The notes under the pieces were generated by a model that saw only the letters and a program-made list of their open reading frames with translations, was not told where the DNA came from and did no database searches. Source: Conchocele bisecta (lineage: Eukaryota; Mollusca; Bivalvia; Lucinida; Thyasiridae). From it: a stretch of DNA of 64,000 nt. Shown piece after piece: positions 22,276-35,900 of this stretch; within the stretch, counting starts at the first letter, position 1; each line of letters begins with the position of its first letter. The stretch lies in assembly GCA_029237695.1 (NCBI GenBank), contig CM055266.1, positions 121,448,569 through 121,512,568 of the forward strand, given 5' to 3'. A program made the position numbers and the translations under genes.

Positions 22276-23070
22276 GTCATTCGTATTGTATGTCATGTGA
22301 TTGTATACTTATCTTGTTATTCTTATTCGATGTGTGCTATTTTTATCCTTCGGAATGATGTAATGAGTTTCCCTTTGTAACAAGGCATTTCATTGGCTTG
22401 TCATAAACGAACGTAGAGCGCGTGTATTCCGAATCGACGTTACAGAACATGCTACCACAAGAACAAGGAATGACACATTTTCTCTTAGTTTACTACAGTT
22501 TACAAACATGTTTCGAATATTTATTATGTCTCCCCAACATGGGCCATGGGATTTGCTTTCGCCGACTGTGCGTACACCTTTGGTGCAGTGTAGTGGTTCC
22601 GGAACATGTTTGTACTTCGATTCGATTCGGCTCATATTTAAGGGTGGGAATTGGCTCGAACACCTTCCATACCCGGGATATATAGCCCAGTAAAGAAGCA
22701 GGCCGAAGGTCATTGATCTGGTTTATATTTCCGAATTTTGATAAATGTTGCATTTATAATTCAGGCTCCAAAAATGTGCGTCAAATATAGAAGAATCTAT
22801 GCAGGTATGGTAACCTATAATTTGAGGCCACCTATAGCACCCATCAGCTTATATGTGTTTGATATAGTATGGCTGGGTATCGATTAGAGATGATTGAGGG
22901 GAACTCATACTAGTTTACGTGTATTGTGCGTTTTAAGTGGCATACGGACTGGTCAAATGAAATTAAGTGGCGAGTGTACTATCTGAGTCACTAATGTCTA
23001 GCAAGTGTACATGTGCTCTACGTAATTAACTTATAGTTATATCCAGTCCTAATCCTACCTAATCACCACC
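22276..23070. other. Non-coding DNA, nothing recognised
   Basis: No supported gene. Overlapping short frames on both strands at 22390-22750 have no family resemblance. Confidence 0.45.
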
Positions 23071-23135
23071 GAGAAGAGAAGAGAAGAGAAGAGAAGAGAA
23101 GAGAAGAGAAGAGAAGAGAAGAGAAGAGAAGAAGA
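23071..23135. repeat. (GAGAA)n microsatellite
   Basis: About 13 uninterrupted GAGAA pentamers. Confidence 0.97.
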
Positions 23136-23404
23136 AAGTGATTTCTGACGGTATGGTATTTGACGTGCCATGTATTTGACGTGCCATGTACTTTGACGTG
23201 CCAAGTTTGTACTTACCAAAACTGTCGTAACATTGAATAAGAATACCGAATATACAATGACAATAACGAAACATTGAACCATACTAAATCATCAGATATT
23301 CATGCACGGTGTAGTATATATGGTAAAGAAAATAATCCAGATGTTTTATGTTGATGACAAATAAGTACACGTATATGAAATGTCAAGCCAATCCGACTGA
23401 GGCT

Positions 23405-23575
23405 ATAAAGGATATTATATCGTACATTTTGAATAGCGGGAAATAATACACGAGTGTGCGTCGGCTTCCGCGTAAGCAACGAGTGTGCGTAGCGAACGAG
23501 TTGCTTGCACGGACGCCGACGGACACGAGTGTTTTATTTCCGCTATTCAAACAAGTACGATGGAATATCCTATGT
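23405..23575. mobile_element. Foldback element
   Basis: AAAGGATATTATATCGTACA ... GAATAGCGGGAAATAATACACG at the left faces CGAGTGTTTTATTTCCGCTATTC and GTACGATGGAATATCC at the right, with GAGTGTGCGTCGGC inside. It interrupts a unit of the family seen at 12868-14100. Confidence 0.8.
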
Positions 23576-25379
23576 ATTACTCTTCCACAGCGGATATATA
23601 TGCACATTAATTTAGTCTATTTTTTAGATTAAATGATCAATGAATTGTGATGTGCGCATGAATAGTTACACAATGACGTGTTTTCCCGTGTTTTGACGTT
23701 ACGTTGTGTGACGTCAAATGTGACGTCATATAAACTTTTTGAAATCCAAATTACGCAGCTGTTTCTATGGGCCAGATATATTTGAGTGCATGTTTGGAAT
23801 GTGTTCAATGACATCAACATTCTAAATTAGTCGAAACCCTTTCAAAGTTTTCAAATAACTTTATTTTGACTGTAATAAAACGTTAACAGTTTGCATGATA
23901 TCTCGTGGTTTCCAAGAAAACTGGCGCGTAATTACGGGTGTTCTCTTCACGGTATATTATTTGTAAGGAGTTGATTACGGGTTTTCTCTCACAGCGAAAC
24001 CCGTGCAAATAATTTGCAAAAGTGTAATAATTAATGTAGAAATAACTGGTAGGTAAAAAACAACAACACATTTCTCAGTGTTTGACCTTGACTATAGAAT
24101 GAAAATATGGATGATGACAACTAAGTATACGATGTTTCAAGCCAATCCAACTAAGAATTGTCGAGTTATAACAGATAGAAATATGCTCTAAAGTTTTTGG
24201 CAAAGTTATTTGACATTGACATTGAACATATGGGCAAATATATCAACGTGCAGATGAATGACGGACGCACAAAGTCATTGTAGATTCCTGGACAATTGTG
24301 CACAAATTATTTACAACATTCTGTATGCATACAAATTACAAAAAATAAATGTGAATACCCCGAAAACTTCGACCACAACACAAAACTGGAGGAATACTTT
24401 ACTTATATTTTGTCCAAGTTTTCTTCATTATGAACTCACAAAAATACAGTAAATCACTTAAGCATACCGACAAACTTCTACTGTTGAGCTATTGTCGACC
24501 TTGAAAAAAGGGACGAATTGGTAAGCTTGCGAACCAAACTCGTCGTTGTATAAACATGCGTAATCAAGCAGACTCTACTAAAGTTCATACATACAACAAC
24601 AACAAAAGGTGTTTTTCAGTTTTTGGCTGCTGAAACCAATACAGGTGCACGGTTTGATTGTTTTACAATGTTTAGTTAGCATACACTATTGTAATTATGT
24701 AGCCTATTAAACATTTTGCCATAATAGTGTAAAGTGAAACAACATGTTTAGTGTTTAACTCGGCTAACATCAACATTTGTAATGCAATACATGTGGGTGG
24801 GGTACCGTTAGTGTAGTTCCGAGTACATAAATTTAAATTCCATTTCATTACACCGCATTACATTAGAGTTATGACAGAGTAGTCTTTCCAAATGTACGTT
24901 TGAAGCGTTCTTTGTTTACTTTGTATGTGTACTTTCTACCTCGTGGAGAGTGACCTAAGAATTTTGCTAATACACACTTTATTAGGTAAGTTTATTTTAA
25001 TATTTTTGTGTCATATTGTCTCTCAATAATAATATAGCGACGTATGAACGTCGACACCCTGCAGGTTTTTTCTATATTTTAGTGCACGAAGTGTAAATGC
25101 TATTACACACATTTTTACTGTGTAGCGATATAGTGCAACCTCTTGCCTATAAAGTGGAAAACGTGCAGCTAGGGTTAGTGTGGGTTCTGGCATATATGGA
25201 AGTGGCCAGCTTGAGTTCCCACTATATGGTCAGAAAGATATACAGAATGCGGGTACGTAATAGTTAGTGGAACAACCAGGCTAGTAGCGGGCATTCGTAT
25301 GCCAACAGGCGACATTTCTATTAACTGTGATCACTGTAATTTCTTCATTTTTTGTCGCGTCTACTTTAGTCGCCACTTT
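23576..25379. other. Mostly unassigned non-coding DNA
   Basis: Contains one unit related to the 12868-14100 array at 24076-24200 (GAAAATATGGATGATGACAA). Nothing else recognised. Confidence 0.45.
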
Positions 25380-26146
25380 TCCCGTCATTGTCATCCGAAA
25401 TGTCAAAGAGTGTGTACAAGCTTCGTCATCATGGTATAACTTTAATATTACTGGACTGATTGCTTCAATATTTGGACACTTGATACATGTGAATATTTGG
25501 AACACACTGTTGCTGCCATTAACCTGACCTCGCCACTTTTCCCGTCGTTGTCGTCCGAAATGTCAAACAGTTTGTGCAAGCTTCTTCATCATGGTATAAC
25601 TTTAATATTCCTTTACAGATTTCTTCAATATTTGGACACTTGATACATGTGAGCATTTGGAACACACTTATGACCCTAGAAACAAAATTGCTACCTCGCT
25701 ATGATATCTCTCCACTACAATAACCATATCGTATGCAATTCTTGTAGCTATTATGCCCCATTAACATGACCTTGAACATTTTGACGTTCACTTGGTTGTA
25801 GAAACACTTAGCCATTTTTTTACGTCCAAAACTTTGTACAAGTTTCTTCATCATTATATTGATGTAACTTTAATACTTGATGGATTGCTTCAATATTTGG
25901 ACACTTGATACATGTAAGCTCTTGGAACACATTCATACCTCCATTAACATGACCACCACCTTTTTTTACCTTTACATTGTTGCAGAAATATTTAGCCAGT
26001 TTTACGTCAAAAAGTGTGTACATGCTTCTTCATCATGGTATATAACTTTAATATTTATTTACGGATTGCTTCAATATTTGGACACTTGATACATGTGAGC
26101 ATATGGAACACACTCATACTACAATTAACATGACATTTACCTTTTT

Positions 26147-27737
26147 AGCTCACCTGAGCGAAGCTCATGTGAGCTATTGTTACCGCAATGTGTCCGTCGT
26201 CGTCGTCCGTGAACATTTTCTCCTCGGTAACCATTGGGGCTATAGTCACCAAACTTCATGGTCATGGTCCTTAGGTAGGGGGATTACAAAATTGTTAAAA
26301 TGACGTCATCACGTAATCCGAGATGGCCGCCATCTAAAAATAGCACAAATTCTTAAAAAATATTCCTCTCAAGAACCGCCAACCGGATTTCAACAAAACT
26401 TAGTAGGAATGATCGATGTACAATGCTCTTTCAAAGTTGTTAAAATGGTGAACCTGGGGTCAAAAATGGGAGTGGCCCGTGGGGTCAAATTGATGTCAAA
26501 TTTTATTTTTGACCGAATATGGTCATGTCATATATCAAATCAAAGTTATCAATGAGGCGATCACTCTGGTGCATTTTTTGTCGAAATCGGATGGTTATGT
26601 CATCCAAGGTGGCCACCGAAAGGTCAAAAGGTCGTTCTTTTATTAGTGATTTCAAAATTCTTCTTCACATGAAGCGCTTGGCCCATGGTAGCCAAACTTA
26701 AAAGTTATGGTCCATGGGTGAAGCCTTTGCAGATTTGTTAAAATGGAGGTCATCGCTAATCCAAGATGGCCACCATCTAAAAATAGCATAAATTCTTAAA
26801 AAATCTTCTTCTCATGAACCACCAGCCGGATTTCGACGAAACTTGGTAGGAATGATCGATGTACAATGCTCTTTCAAAGTTGTTAAAATGGTGACCCCGG
26901 GGTCCAAAATGGGCGTGGCCCGTGGGGTCAAATTGGTGTCAAATTTTATTTTTGACCAAATATGGTCATGTCTATGTCTATATATTAAATCAAAGGTATC
27001 AAAGAGGCGATTGCTCTGGTGCATTTTTTGTCGAAATCGGATGGTTATGTCATCCAAGATGGCCACCGAAAGGTCAAAAGGTCGTTCTTTTATTAGAGAT
27101 TTCAAAATTCTTCTTCACACGAACCGCTTGGCCCATGGTAGCCAAACTTAAAAGTTATGGTCCATAGGTGAAGTCTTTTCAGATTTGTTAAAACGGAGGT
27201 CATGGCTAATCCAAGATGGCCACCGTCTAAAAATAGCACAAATTCTTAAAAAATCTTCTCATGAACCGCCAGCCGGATTTTGACGAGACTTGGTAGGAAT
27301 GATCGATGTACAATGCTCTTTCAAAATTGTTAAAATGGTGACCCCGGGGTCAAAAATGGGCATGGCCCGTGGGGTCAAATTTTATTTTTGACCAAATATG
27401 GTCGTGTCATATATCAAATTGAAGGTATCGATGAGGCGATTGCTCTGGTGCAATATTTGTCGGAATCGGATGATTATGTCATCCATGATGGCCTCCAAAA
27501 GGTCCATTTATTTGAGATTTTGAACGTCTTTTTCTCAGGAACCACATGGCTGATGCTGGCCAAACTTCATAGTAGGTTATGATCCTTGGGTGAAGCATTT
27601 TCAGATTTGGTAAAATGAGAGTCATCGCTGAATCCAAGATGACCGCCATCTAAAAATAGCACATGAACTCAATGTCACATTCTCCTCTGGTGTTCATGGA
27701 GTCAGGTGAGCGAATTAGGGCCATCATGGCCCTCTTG
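26147..27737. mobile_element. Pearl-like element with hairpin end and about 430-bp tandem units
   Basis: Left hairpin GCTCACCTGAGCGAAGCTCA; right end GTCAGGTGAGCGAATTAGGG then CCATCATGGCCCTCTTG. Three internal units share AAGATGGCCACC, GGAATGATCGATGTACAATG, CAAAATGGGCGTGGCCC and GGTTATGTCATCCAAG. A reversed shorter copy is at 60285-61193. Confidence 0.85.
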
Positions 27738-27989
27738 TTTTATCTTCACATGTTTGCGGAAACACATAGCCATTTTTGTGTCTATTTGTTTGTACAAGTG
27801 TTTTGATCATCATATAACTTTAATATTACTTGATAGATTTGCTTCATTATTTGGACCCTTGATACATGTGAGCATTTGGAACACACATATGCCCCCATTA
27901 ACATGACCTTGAACATTTTGACATTCACATGGTTGTAATCAACACTTTGCCATTTTTTAACGTTTTGTACAAGTTTCTTCATTGAAATT

Positions 27990-28338
27990 GCTAACGGACA
28001 TTATTCATTAATGGACATTGCTATTTATTCTCTGTATTTATTTTTGGATGTGCAATTATCCTACTTTATAATCTGTCGAAAATATTATTTTGTTCAGGTG
28101 ACACATTTAATTAGTATTAATACATGTAATTACAAAATTGCATGACTCGTTTGCATACGAAAATAGCCTGATACCACCGTGAGTCACTATCAGTAAAATA
28201 AATGTTACTAAATGGTTATATCTGTATAGCGGGCACTCGTAATTTTTAGAACTGGTGGAATAGTGACACAATTATACATTTAATTTCTATAAAGAACATT
28301 GTGTGCCTACTGAGTGGGCATGTACAATGTACCTTTAA
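27990..28338. mobile_element. MITE family T1, left end truncated
   Basis: Begins within the family (TAACGGACATTATTC) and ends GAGTGGGCATGTACAATGTACCT|TTAA. The left terminus is missing. Confidence 0.75.
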
Positions 28339-28845
28339 CATGACCATCACCTTTTTTGCCTTCACATTGTTGCAGAAACACTTACCGGTAGCCAGTTATA
28401 CGTCAAAAAGTTTGTACCAATTTCTTTATCATTATATACCTTTAATATTACTCGACACGTGAGCATTCAAACAATTATGCCCCCATCAACATGACGTTGA
28501 CCTTCACATGGTTGTGGAAACACATAGTTTCTTCCATCATCATATAACTTTAATATTACACGATGGTTTGCTTCAATGTTTGGACACTTGATACATGTAC
28601 ATGTAAGCATTTGAAACACACTCATACTGCCATTAACATGACCTCGAGCTTTTTCGGCACATGATCATGTTGTGGTCAAATCCCTCGGCAGGCGCGACAC
28701 CGCTTCCGTGGTGGAATTCTTGTTTGAGGTAGCGAACAAATTGACCAAAATGGCAGACAATTTGACCTGATACCATTTATATACATTTGTTTGTCAAATA
28801 ACTGACAATTACTCAGCGGGTTACGAAATACTTGAAATATACAAA

Positions 28846-28990
28846 GAGCTCCAGATATGAGGCATCTTGATGTATTCTACACATGTACTTTGGCCGAATA
28901 CATTGCTTTTCAAAAATGGGTGTACGAAAGATGCACAGGAATTCAAAAATACTCATTGATTTTCAAAATGAGGATTATCCCCTCGTTGAT
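28846..28990. mobile_element. Family H fragment
   Basis: AGAGCTCCAGATATGAGG at the left, TACTCATTGATTTTCAAAAT and GAGG at the right; the right terminus is lost. Confidence 0.5.
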
Positions 28991-29004
28991 ATATTGCGTT
29001 ACTG

Positions 29005-29358
29005 TCTGTTTCACGAAAGCTGCCCAAATTTTACGCCCATATAAACAATTCAAAAACAATATTTTTTTCGATAATATTAAATGTTATCAAAATTTAAGAG
29101 CCTTCTTTTTATTTCGTGAAATTTGGTCAAATATTGCTTTTATTGCGAATTTTTTTTTCTCCATCTTGGGAATTTTTTTTGAATTTTAGAAATACTGCAC
29201 CGATTTTTAAAATTAACTTTGTTTTCTTAGTTAGATCATATCCAAGCAAACTAGTCAGGTTTCGGAGTCAATTTCCAAAAAAAAAAGTTTTTTTTGACTC
29301 CTCCCACACTTCCTTACCACTTTTTCCCCCATGTTAAATTCCCATAGACAATTAAATT
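29005..29358. mobile_element. Single arm of the 5923 foldback family
   Basis: GTTTCACGAAAGCTGCCCAA, TTCAAAAACAATATTTTTTT, GCCTTCTTTTTATTTCGTGA and CCATGTTAAATTCCCATAGA in the same order as the left arm at 5923. Confidence 0.75.
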
Positions 29359-29432
29359 TTTCATAATAAAATCAATATCAAATAGCACATGTAGCCTGAA
29401 AACAATCTGTAATGCTCGTTAGAAGCACGACA

Positions 29433-29561
29433 TGTGTTTCTTTGATGGAATCTCGAACAGTGCAGAGCCTGATCAGACTGCAGATGCACAGGCTGAACTG
29501 GATCTACACTGGCAGCATAACCCGTAAGTGTACCTTTTCTCCAATCGCAGCCACATATAAA
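29433..29561. mobile_element. MITE family G, right half
   Basis: TTTCTTTGATGGAATCTCGA, CAGTGCAGAGCCTGATCAGA, GGATCTACACTGGCAGCATA, CAATCGCAGCCACATATA. Upstream flank of MRPS33. Confidence 0.75.
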
Positions 29562-29739
29562 AATTGAGCTACCAAATTTTGATGAAACTGCATTTATAAC
29601 ATTTTCCCATTCCATGGGTGCAGTTCATGTTCCAAAAATGGCAAAAAAATCCCCATTGATTTACATGTACATTGAATTACTTGCAGATGATGTAAGACTT
29701 GGTCCACTTCCCACAGTAGAAAGCAAACCGTCATCAAAG

Positions 29740-29951
29740 ATGTCCAAGTCAAAATATGCCATCAGAATGGCACGGCTGTCGGACAGAATATTTGGCCAAG
29801 TGCCCAGCACCACAGCGAAAAAAGACCTGAAACTTATAAAAATGTTCAGTGGTTTACCTGCACATTTGAATCCTGAGATTGTCAATTATTATCCGAAGCA
29901 TCGGGAACTGTTTACACTGATGAACGGGCTACGGTATCATGGATTATATCG
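29740..29951 (+). CDS. MRPS33: MRPS33 coding exon 1
   Basis: 70 codons plus two bases (CG) of Arg71. The donor is CG|GTAAGA. A TTAA-flanked MITE begins at 29976, only 24 nt into the intron. Reading on past the donor gives an immediate TAA, so the splice is required for the conserved DE(A) continuation. Confidence 0.93.
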
Positions 29952-32900
29952 GTAAGATCACTGGAAAATATAGGGTTAACCCTTTCAACACCAAGTACCG
30001 GTAACTTAATAGGATGTTCCATGCCAATGTTTCACGCTATTTCATTAATTTTGTTCATTCAAATTATCCCATTCTTCTAAAAGGGTAATCTGTACGACGT
30101 TTAAAATTATTAACAAACAGTGGAGATCCTGATGAGACGTAACGAGCCGGCTCATCTGGATCTGCACTGTTTGCAAACATTGTCTCTATAGAGGTCTGTG
30201 GTGTTGAAAGGGTTAATGGCGACGTGCTAGCGGAGCCATTAAACATGTTTTCCAACCTATCATTTTCTGATATACGCCGCAAATTTCAAAATTACAATGC
30301 GGTTAACCTATTTCTAATGCACTCCTTTACTACTGGCGTAGGAATACATATTGAAATAATTTGCGACCGTTCATCAACAATGATATACCTGTAATGTATG
30401 ACCATCAGACAATCAGATTGCGTGATATTTATTGAGTGCATTAGAATAGGCTATGAATGATCGGATATGGTAAATATGTGCTTAAGTGAAGCAATATTTG
30501 TATATCCTGCTGAGAAAAGGGACCTTATGCCAGCTGCAGAAATTGTTGGTACCCGTCGTCTTTCATAGTTGATTTAGAATGTAATCATTTTACATGCAAC
30601 TTCAATGACTGAATGGCGAACAGCATAGCCCCAGATCAGACTGCGCTGGGGCTATGCTGGTCTAATTGTGAAACCTTTTCTCAACTGTGGGCCATTTATA
30701 GTTGTCACTCCAGGCATGGAGCTGATGACATTTATAGTCGGTCCAGCTCCTGATCCGCTACCAACTTGATAAACATCTACAGTTTATTATCCCCTCGCCG
30801 ATAAGCAAGAGTGGATATAGCTTAGTCCATGTAAGTGCGTACATACGTGCGTGCATTAGTAACACCGTTAATTTTTAATAACCCCAGGCGCGGATCCAGG
30901 ATTTCGGGTTAGGGGGGTCGTAACTATTTTGCAATACTTGACTATATTATGGAACGAGCGAGCTGCAGCGCTAGTGGGTCCGGGAATTTTTTGAACGAGC
31001 GAGCTGCAGCGCTAGTGGGTCCTGGAATTTTTTGAAATCTACATCGCATTTCCTGCGTTCTGGCGCATTTTGGAGCAAAAATATTGACACTGTCACAGTA
31101 TTTTAGACATGATTTTTGATTGAAAACGTTTAAATTTTGAAACAATAAGACAACGACCGAAAAATGCATGGAATACATTGCACTTGGCATGAAACGTGCC
31201 TTGTAACTTGTAACTTGTAAAAAATCTTTACTTGGCAAAGTTTAGGGGGGGGGGGCGCGCGCCAGGTCCGTCCCCCCTGAATCCGCCCATGAACCCCTCC
31301 AAGGTCACTGAGGACTTATGCTCACCTTGTTTGTAAGGCAAATGCATTAGCTTTGATTGTTTATCCAGTATTTAATCTGTTGCATTGGGGAGGGGATCTC
31401 AAAATCAGAACGCAATATTTACATTGAAAAAAATATTCAGCCCTGAAATTAGAATAACGTGACCTGGTGCCAGGTTCATACCACACCAGTCACTTGGCCC
31501 CTTCCCCTAAAAGTAATAGGATTACAAATAATCTTAATACTCGCATAAGGGGTATGAGCAGATTCAACTGTCACATACAAGAATGCCAACAAAGTACACG
31601 AGGGGCAAACCAGGTCTCCAGTAAGGATGAACCCCGATAGTTAAATTACCAATCGCATGCTCCCACCTGCCACCCACTCCAGGAGATTAGCTTAGTGATA
31701 GCATGATGCCCTTGTTGTTATGAGCATGAAAAGAAATATTAATCGCCATGAAAACGAAAAACACCTCCATTATATATTTGAATGCCTATTATAGCAATAC
31801 AATGGCAATATGCCTTTAGAGGCAGATTTCGAGTTTCATGGTTATTTCTCGGACATGCTGCTGCAGAGCTCTAGGTAAGCTGGGTATTATACTTTTTTTT
31901 TCGGATTTCAAATACCATGCATACATTGTTTTTGCCAATGTTTTGATGATCCTTTATCATGTTTATTGTATCCCCCGGACTCCGTCGGGGGATACTATGG
32001 ATTTGACAGCGCGCCGCGTCCGCCGCAGACACTTCTTGTCCGGAGCATAACTCGAACACCCTTTGGAATAATTTCATGAAACTTCACACATGCATAGACC
32101 ACGACCCGCAGGTGTGTCGCGCACAAGAATGACAACTCTTGCATAGCTAATTTTTTAGTTATCTCCCTTTTTTGTTTCTCGCATTTATTTCGTGTCCGGA
32201 GCATAACTCCACCACCCTTTCGAATATTTTCATGAAACTTCACACATGCATAGACCACGACCCGAAGGTGTGTCACGCACAAGAATGACAACTCTTGCAT
32301 AGCTAATTTTTTAGTTATCTCCCTTTTTTGTTTCGCGCACTGATTGACCATAACTCGACCACCCTTTGGAATATTTTTATGAAACTTAACACATTCAATT
32401 AGACCACGAACCGAAGGTGTGTCGTGCACAAGAATGACAACTCTTGCATAGCTAATTTTTGAGTTATCTCCCTTTTTTGTTTTCGCTCACTGATTTCCTG
32501 TCCGGAGCATAACTCGACCACCCTTTGGAATATTTTCATGAAACTTCACACATGCATAGACCACGACCCGAGGTGTGTCGCGCACAAGAATGACAACTCT
32601 TGCGTAGCTAATTTTTCAGTTATCTCCCTTTTTTGTTTTGCGCACTCTACAAACTGGACAATAATACATGAAGACCTGTTTTCTCGTCTGCTCTGTATAC
32701 CTTTTCTCGTGTGCTCTGTACACCTTACCTGTAGAGAGAACAATAGAAACTGGGAGAACCATGTGCTAAGCATGGGCTAGCATGTGCAGATGTCCAGTGC
32801 TTGACCACTGCTGACCAGGTAATTTATACAGGTAAATCACTACATTGGGTACTGTGTTGAAAATATTGTGGCATGTGGACCTCTGCAGATATATGTAGAT

Positions 32901-35900
32901 AAATATAGGACTATTAAAAAAAAATCTGGTCTCCAATAGCAAGCATTATTATTTTTAAACTTTTTTTTGTCATTTTTTTAAAAAAAAAATCTCATTTATT
33001 TTTTTTTCAAAAAAAAAATTTTATTTTTTCAAATTTTTTATTTTTCAAATTGACTGGAAAAAAAATCTGGGCTCCAGTAGCAAGCATTATTATTTTTAAA
33101 CTTTTTTTTTCCATTTTTTTTTTTTTCATTTTTTTTTTCAAATTATTTTTCAATTTTTGTCCAGTAGCATAAGGTCGTAAGTGCTATATACAGACTATTC
33201 ACCTGTGCATGTGCTAGCATGTGCAATTGACCACTGACCACTTACAGGTAATTTATACAGGTAAATGATTATATTACATTTCCGTAAACTGTGTTGAAAA
33301 TATTGTGGCATTATGTGGACCTCTGTGCAGATATATGTAGATAAATATAGGACTATTATTCTGGGTTCCAGTAGCAAGCATTATTATTTTTAATTTTTAA
33401 ACTTTTTTTACATTTTTTTTTTTCATTTTTTTTTTCAAATTCTTTTTCAATTTTTGCCTAGTAGCATAAGGTCGTAAGTGCTATATACAGACTATTATCA
33501 TATAATAAAACAATTATTGACTAGTGAGCCATAGAATATAATCTGATATTCTATGGTTCACTAGTCAATAATTGTATAATATGTTCGGGCCAGTGAAAAT
33601 TGCTTTCGGGCCCAGGCTCGAGGTCAAGGCGGGACAAGGCGAGGCATCTGATTCCGCGGAATTCTTGTTTACTTATCTCCCTTTGTTGTTTCGTAACTCG
33701 AACACGCATATACGCATTGCTCTCTAATGGTCCTCTACCGCCCTGTGCCAAATCCACGTTCGTTCTGCCCCCGTCAAGCCCAGGGTCAAGGTCACATACT
33801 TAGTGCTTCAAAAACATTAACGCTTGGGTAAATATCTTATACTTTCTGTTTTCTTTCATGGATCATGGATCATCTTCATATTTCATATACGCATTGCTCT
33901 AATGGTCCTCTACCGCCCTGTGCCAAATCCACGTTCGTCCTGCCCCACCAATCCCAGGGTCAAGGTCACATACTTGGTGCTCAAAAACTTTAACGCTCAG
34001 GTAAATATCTTATAATTTTTATTTCCATTCACGGTGGATCAACTTCATATTTCATATACGCGTTGCTCTAATGGTCGTCTACCGCCCTGTGCCAAATCCA
34101 CGTTCGTCCTGCCCCCGCCAAGCCCAGGGCGGGTCAAGGTCACATACTTAGTGCTTCAAAAACTTTAACGCTCAGGTAAATATCTTATAATTTTTTATTT
34201 CCATTCACGGATCAACTTCATATTTCATATACGCGTTGCTCTAATGGTCGTCTACCGCCCTGTGCCAAATCCACGTTCATCCTGCCCCCGCCAAGCCCAG
34301 GGTCAAGGTCACATACTTAGTGCTTCAAAAACAAAAACTTTAACGCTCGGGTAAATATCTTATAATTTCTGTTTTCTTTCATGGATCATCTTCATATTCA
34401 TATACGCATTGCTCTAATGGTCCTCTACCACCGCCCTGTGCCAAATCCATGTTCGTCCTGCCCCCGCCAATCCCAGGGTCAAGGTCACATACTTGGTGCT
34501 TCAAAAACTTTAATGCTCAGGTAAATATCTTATAATTTTTCTTTCCATTCACGGATCAACTTCATATTTCATATATGCGTTGCTCTAATGGTCCTCTACC
34601 GCCCTGTGCCAAATCCACGTTCGTCCCGCCCCCGCCAAGCCCAGGGTTAACATCATATACTTAGTGCTTCAAAAACTTTAACGCTCGGGTAAATATCTTA
34701 TAATTTCTGTTTTCTTTCACGGATCAGCTTCATATTTCACATATGCATTGCTCTAATGGTCCTCTACCGCCCTGTGCCAAATCCACGTTTGTCCTGCCCC
34801 CGCCAAGCCCAGGGTCAAGGTCACAGACTTGGTGCTTCAAAAACTTTAACGCTCAGGTAAAAGAAAATTTTGACTTGCAATTTGGCCTCATTTATTATCA
34901 AAGCGATATGTGGGACATCCGTGTTCTATGAACACATTTTCTAGTTTATTAAACTTCACACATGCATAGAAGACGACCCAAAGGTGTGTCACACGTAAGA
35001 ATGACAACTCTTGCGTCGTTAATTTCTTAGTTATCTCCCTTTGTTGTTTCGTGCACTGATTTCGTGTCTGGAGCATAACTCGAACACCCTTTGGAATATT
35101 TTCATGAAACTTCACACATGCATAGACCACGACCCTAAAGGTGTGTCCCGCAAGAATGACAACTCTTGCATCACTAATTCTTTAGTTATCTCCCTTTGTT
35201 TTTCCGTCACTGATTTTGTCTCCGGAGCATAACTCGAACACCCTTTTTTCAAACTACTTGTGTATCTGGGGAGGGGGATACACATGCGCTTGTCGACAAG
35301 CGTCCATTTCTAGTTATAATACGGATTATTATGCTCCCCAAATTATTTTTTCCGGGGAGCATATAGTTACCACTTTGTCCGGCTTCCGCCGTCTGAGTTT
35401 TACAGTTAGTTTTTCAAATTACTATATCTCTGTGACTGCTCGGGATATCAACTTGAAACTTCATATACACATTGATCCCCATCCATATTTTCATTGTATA
35501 CCCTACCTATGCTGCCCAGGAGCCCAAGGTCAATTGACTTAGATTTTTTATTAAAGCTTACTTTAAAGTTTTTCAAATTGTTAGAGCTCTGTGACGGCTT
35601 GCAATATCAACTTGAAACATCATATACATATTGATCACCATTTATTGTGATTAATAAGCATACTACACCAATACCCAGGTCAAGGACTTTGAATTTCAAT
35701 CCGGGCGTCATAAGGGAGCATTTGATTTACTGACCATCTAGTATTTTTTTATTTGTCAACTATATTGAGCTGATAATAGGAAACGGGTTGAATAAAATAT
35801 ACACCTTATCTAACACCATAATCTAATTATACCCCCCCCCCCCCCACTCCCCGGCATATGAGGTATGTCAATGGGTATATATATATATTGTCTGTTCCAT

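Larger units (their letters stand above)
25380..28640. repeat. Tandem array, units about 150-170 bp, broken by two insertions
   Basis: Units share TTGCTTCAATATTTGGACAC, TTGATACATGTGAGCATTTG, AACACACTCAT, CCATTAACATGACCT and GTACAAGCTTCTTCATCATG. About eight units. Interrupted at 26147-27737 by a pearl-like element and near 27990-28338 by MITE T1. Confidence 0.85.

Noticed and set aside
21743..22380. Overlapping open frames of up to 201 codons
   Set aside because: They are produced by the 21-bp tandem repeat, open in all three phases with a 7-residue period; no protein family.
26812..27151. Frames on both strands around 27 kb
   Set aside because: They recur in each 430-bp unit and in the reversed copy at 60285; repeat-derived.
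31995..32429. 144-codon frame with ACVKFHENI repeats
   Set aside because: Tandem units of a pearl-like element; period equals the DNA repeat.
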